Of a DNA stretch of 18,452 nt, positions 17,525-18,452 are shown one piece after another. Origin of the DNA: Thiobacillus sp. (GTDB lineage Bacteria > Pseudomonadota > Gammaproteobacteria > Burkholderiales > Thiobacillaceae); assembly GCF_024708915.1 (NCBI RefSeq), contig NZ_JANJXQ010000231.1, forward strand, positions 1 to 18,452. Reading direction: 5' to 3'. A program made the translations under genes and the position numbers. The notes beneath the pieces are model-generated. The model was not told where the DNA came from. It saw nothing but the letters and a program-made list of their open reading frames with translations, and searched no databases. The stretch's first letter is position 1, and every line of letters starts with the position of its first letter.

Positions 17525-17865
17525 CGCGCATGCTCCGCCGGCAAGTGCGCCTGCCCGGGCTTCGGCAGGGTATGCAGCAGCCGCACGTTGCCGCCGCCCA
17601 CGCCTAACAGCAGCCAGGTGTCGTCGACCTCGACCACCACCACGCGTTCGCGCGCGCCGACCGCGGTCGTTCCCACCACCTTGACTGCGCCTTGCGCCCC
17701 CATGCCCGGCAGATAGCGGCGGGCGAACCACGCCACCGCGACAAATCCGCCGAGGATCAGCGCCAGGCTCAGCAGCACCGTCAGCATGCTGCTGGCGGTA
17801 CCGGATGCGGCGAACGCCGGAAATGAAATCGACAGCAACGCGCCTGCGGCGACAAATCTAGCCAT
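17521..17865 (-). CDS. fliO: Flagellar biosynthesis protein FliO
   Basis: This 114-residue protein shows a signal-like N-terminus (about 1-20), one transmembrane helix (about 26-47), then ARRYLPG and a small cytoplasmic beta-rich domain with VVVVEVDDTWLLLGVGGGNV, the FliO pattern. FliO is a scaffold for FliP assembly and occurs in flagellar, not non-flagellar, type III systems, so it marks this locus as flagellar-type. The start overlaps the upstream gene by 8 nt and the stop overlaps fliP by 4 nt. Confidence 0.9.
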   Translation of the reverse strand: MARFVAAGALLSISFPAFAASGTASSMLTVLLSLALILGGFVAVAWFARRYLPGMGAQGAVKVVGTTAVGARERVVVVEVDDTWLLLGVGGGNVRLLHTLPKPGQAHLPAEHAR

Positions 17866-18328
17866 GCCGGATGACCTCCCGCGCCCAGCGCGTCATATCG
17901 GTTGTGTGAGACGGCAACTGCACGGCGAGCGTTGCCGTCACAGGATCAGTCGTGATGTGCCACATCAGCGCGGGGGGCAGCGTGGGTGCCGCCGCCGTAT
18001 CCAGCCAGCACTCCGCCAGCATGGCGTCGAGGGTGCGCAGCAGGCTGCGCGACACGAAGGGCGCCGCCGCCTCCACGCGCCGCCCGCCGAGGCGGCGCGT
18101 CAGCCACAGGCTGGCCAGCGCGGCATCGGGCTGCCAGTCGGGTGTCGCCGGCGCGCCGCCAGCCGCAGCGGCCGGCGGCGCCAGCGCTGCCGCCTGAACC
18201 GGCAGACGCAGGCGCGCGCCCAGCGTCGCGACGAGCTTGCGGGTCAGCCGCGCCTGCAAGGGGTCGGGCGTCGCGGGATGCGCCGTCAGAAAAGCGATTT
18301 CGGCGGACGTCAGTTCTAGCAGACGCAT
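17858..18328 (-). CDS. Unrecognised protein in flagellar export operon
   Basis: This 156-residue protein is not assigned to a family. Parts: residues 1-45 predicted mostly helical, an Ala/Pro/Gly-rich linker (about 46-64), and a second domain (about 65-156) with LASLWLTRRLGG, FVSRSLLRTLDAMLAECWL and a closing beta-like ATLAVQLP plus helix. No signal peptide, no membrane segment, no SPOA (FliN/FliM C-terminal) pattern. The middle resembles, by eye only, the N-terminal part of SctQ/YscQ proteins (WLxxxLG then a helix ending LLE/LAE). It overlaps the coiled-coil gene by one base (TGATG) and fliO by 8 nt, so it is a true operon member, and it sits where fliK, fliL, fliM and fliN usually stand. 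It could be a reduced C-ring or export-regulating protein; this is speculation. Confidence 0.8.
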   Translation of the reverse strand: MRLLELTSAEIAFLTAHPATPDPLQARLTRKLVATLGARLRLPVQAAALAPPAAAAGGAPATPDWQPDAALASLWLTRRLGGRRVEAAAPFVSRSLLRTLDAMLAECWLDTAAAPTLPPALMWHITTDPVTATLAVQLPSHTTDMTRWAREVIRHG

Positions 18329-18452
18329 CAGCGCACCCGGCGGCCGGCATCGCGCCGATGCGTCAGTTCGACCAGCTCGTCGTGAGCGCGCTGCTCGATG
18401 CGTCTCTGCTGAATAGCGGCCTGCGCCAGATGGCGCTGCTCCAGCAGCCGCA
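18328..18452 (-). CDS. C-terminal end of a FliJ/SctO-like coiled-coil protein (partial)
   Basis: Only the last 40 residues are inside the window; the 5' part lies beyond 18452. The sequence is a charged, Gln/Glu/Arg-rich helix (RLLEQRHLAQAAIQQRR, then an IEQRAHDEL stretch) ending RRVR. This fits the C-terminal helix of FliJ or SctO, the stalk that contacts the export ATPase and FlhA/SctV. The stop overlaps the next ATG by one base. With so little visible, other coiled-coil export proteins such as FliH are possible. Confidence 0.6.
   Translation of the reverse strand, partial: RLLEQRHLAQAAIQQRRIEQRAHDELVELTHRRDAGRRVR

Noticed and set aside
17525..17731. Upstream extension of fliP
   Set aside because: It is fliO read out of frame; FliP with its signal peptide starts at 17524 with an ATGA overlap.

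Overview
The window is high-GC DNA, densely coded mostly on the minus strand. It looks like a chromosome segment of a betaproteobacterium: dapA is followed by a BamC lipoprotein gene, the protein families are typical of that class, and Shine-Dalgarno sites are clear. A Thiobacillus- or Rhodocyclales-like organism is a guess from gene content, not shown. The left edge coincides with the outer end of a palindromic repeat, so it may be a contig end.

Layout. 1-167: MITE-like inverted-repeat element that supplies the last codons and stop of a membrane sensor histidine kinase (145-1851). 2001-4598: azoR-pirin pair (minus) divergent from a LysR-type regulator (plus), around an AT-rich palindromic control region. 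4636-5847: cyclopropane-fatty-acid synthase. 5911-8455: rubrerythrin, an HdrD/GlpC-like Fe-S protein and a DUF3501 protein. A long palindromic repeat and a hairpin terminator lie after the rubrerythrin gene, and a perfect 7-1-7 palindrome lies upstream of it. 8765-9874 (plus): msrB with a nearly abutting OXNAD1-like flavin reductase. 9933-10105: a second MITE-like element directly ahead of a secreted metallo-beta-lactamase-fold hydrolase (10137-11075). 11119-15690 (minus): dapA, bamC, WalJ-like hydrolase, rhlE, DUF3301 gene, read in that order. 15785-18452 (minus): the distal end of a flagellar/type III export operon: a FliJ/SctO-like tail, an unrecognised 156-residue protein, then fliO, fliP, fliQ, fliR, with overlapping or nearly touching genes.

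Themes. The left and middle parts carry redox and oxidant defence functions: quinone/azo reductase, pirin, Cfa membrane modification, rubrerythrin peroxidase, methionine sulfoxide reductase and a flavin reductase. The right part is housekeeping (lysine and cell-wall precursor synthesis, outer-membrane assembly, RNA helicase) plus flagellar export. The items most worth following are the rubrerythrin/Fe-S/DUF3501 cluster with its PerR-like palindrome, and the unknown gene standing where fliK-fliN would be expected ahead of fliO. I found no CRISPR array, tRNA, rRNA or intact transposase.
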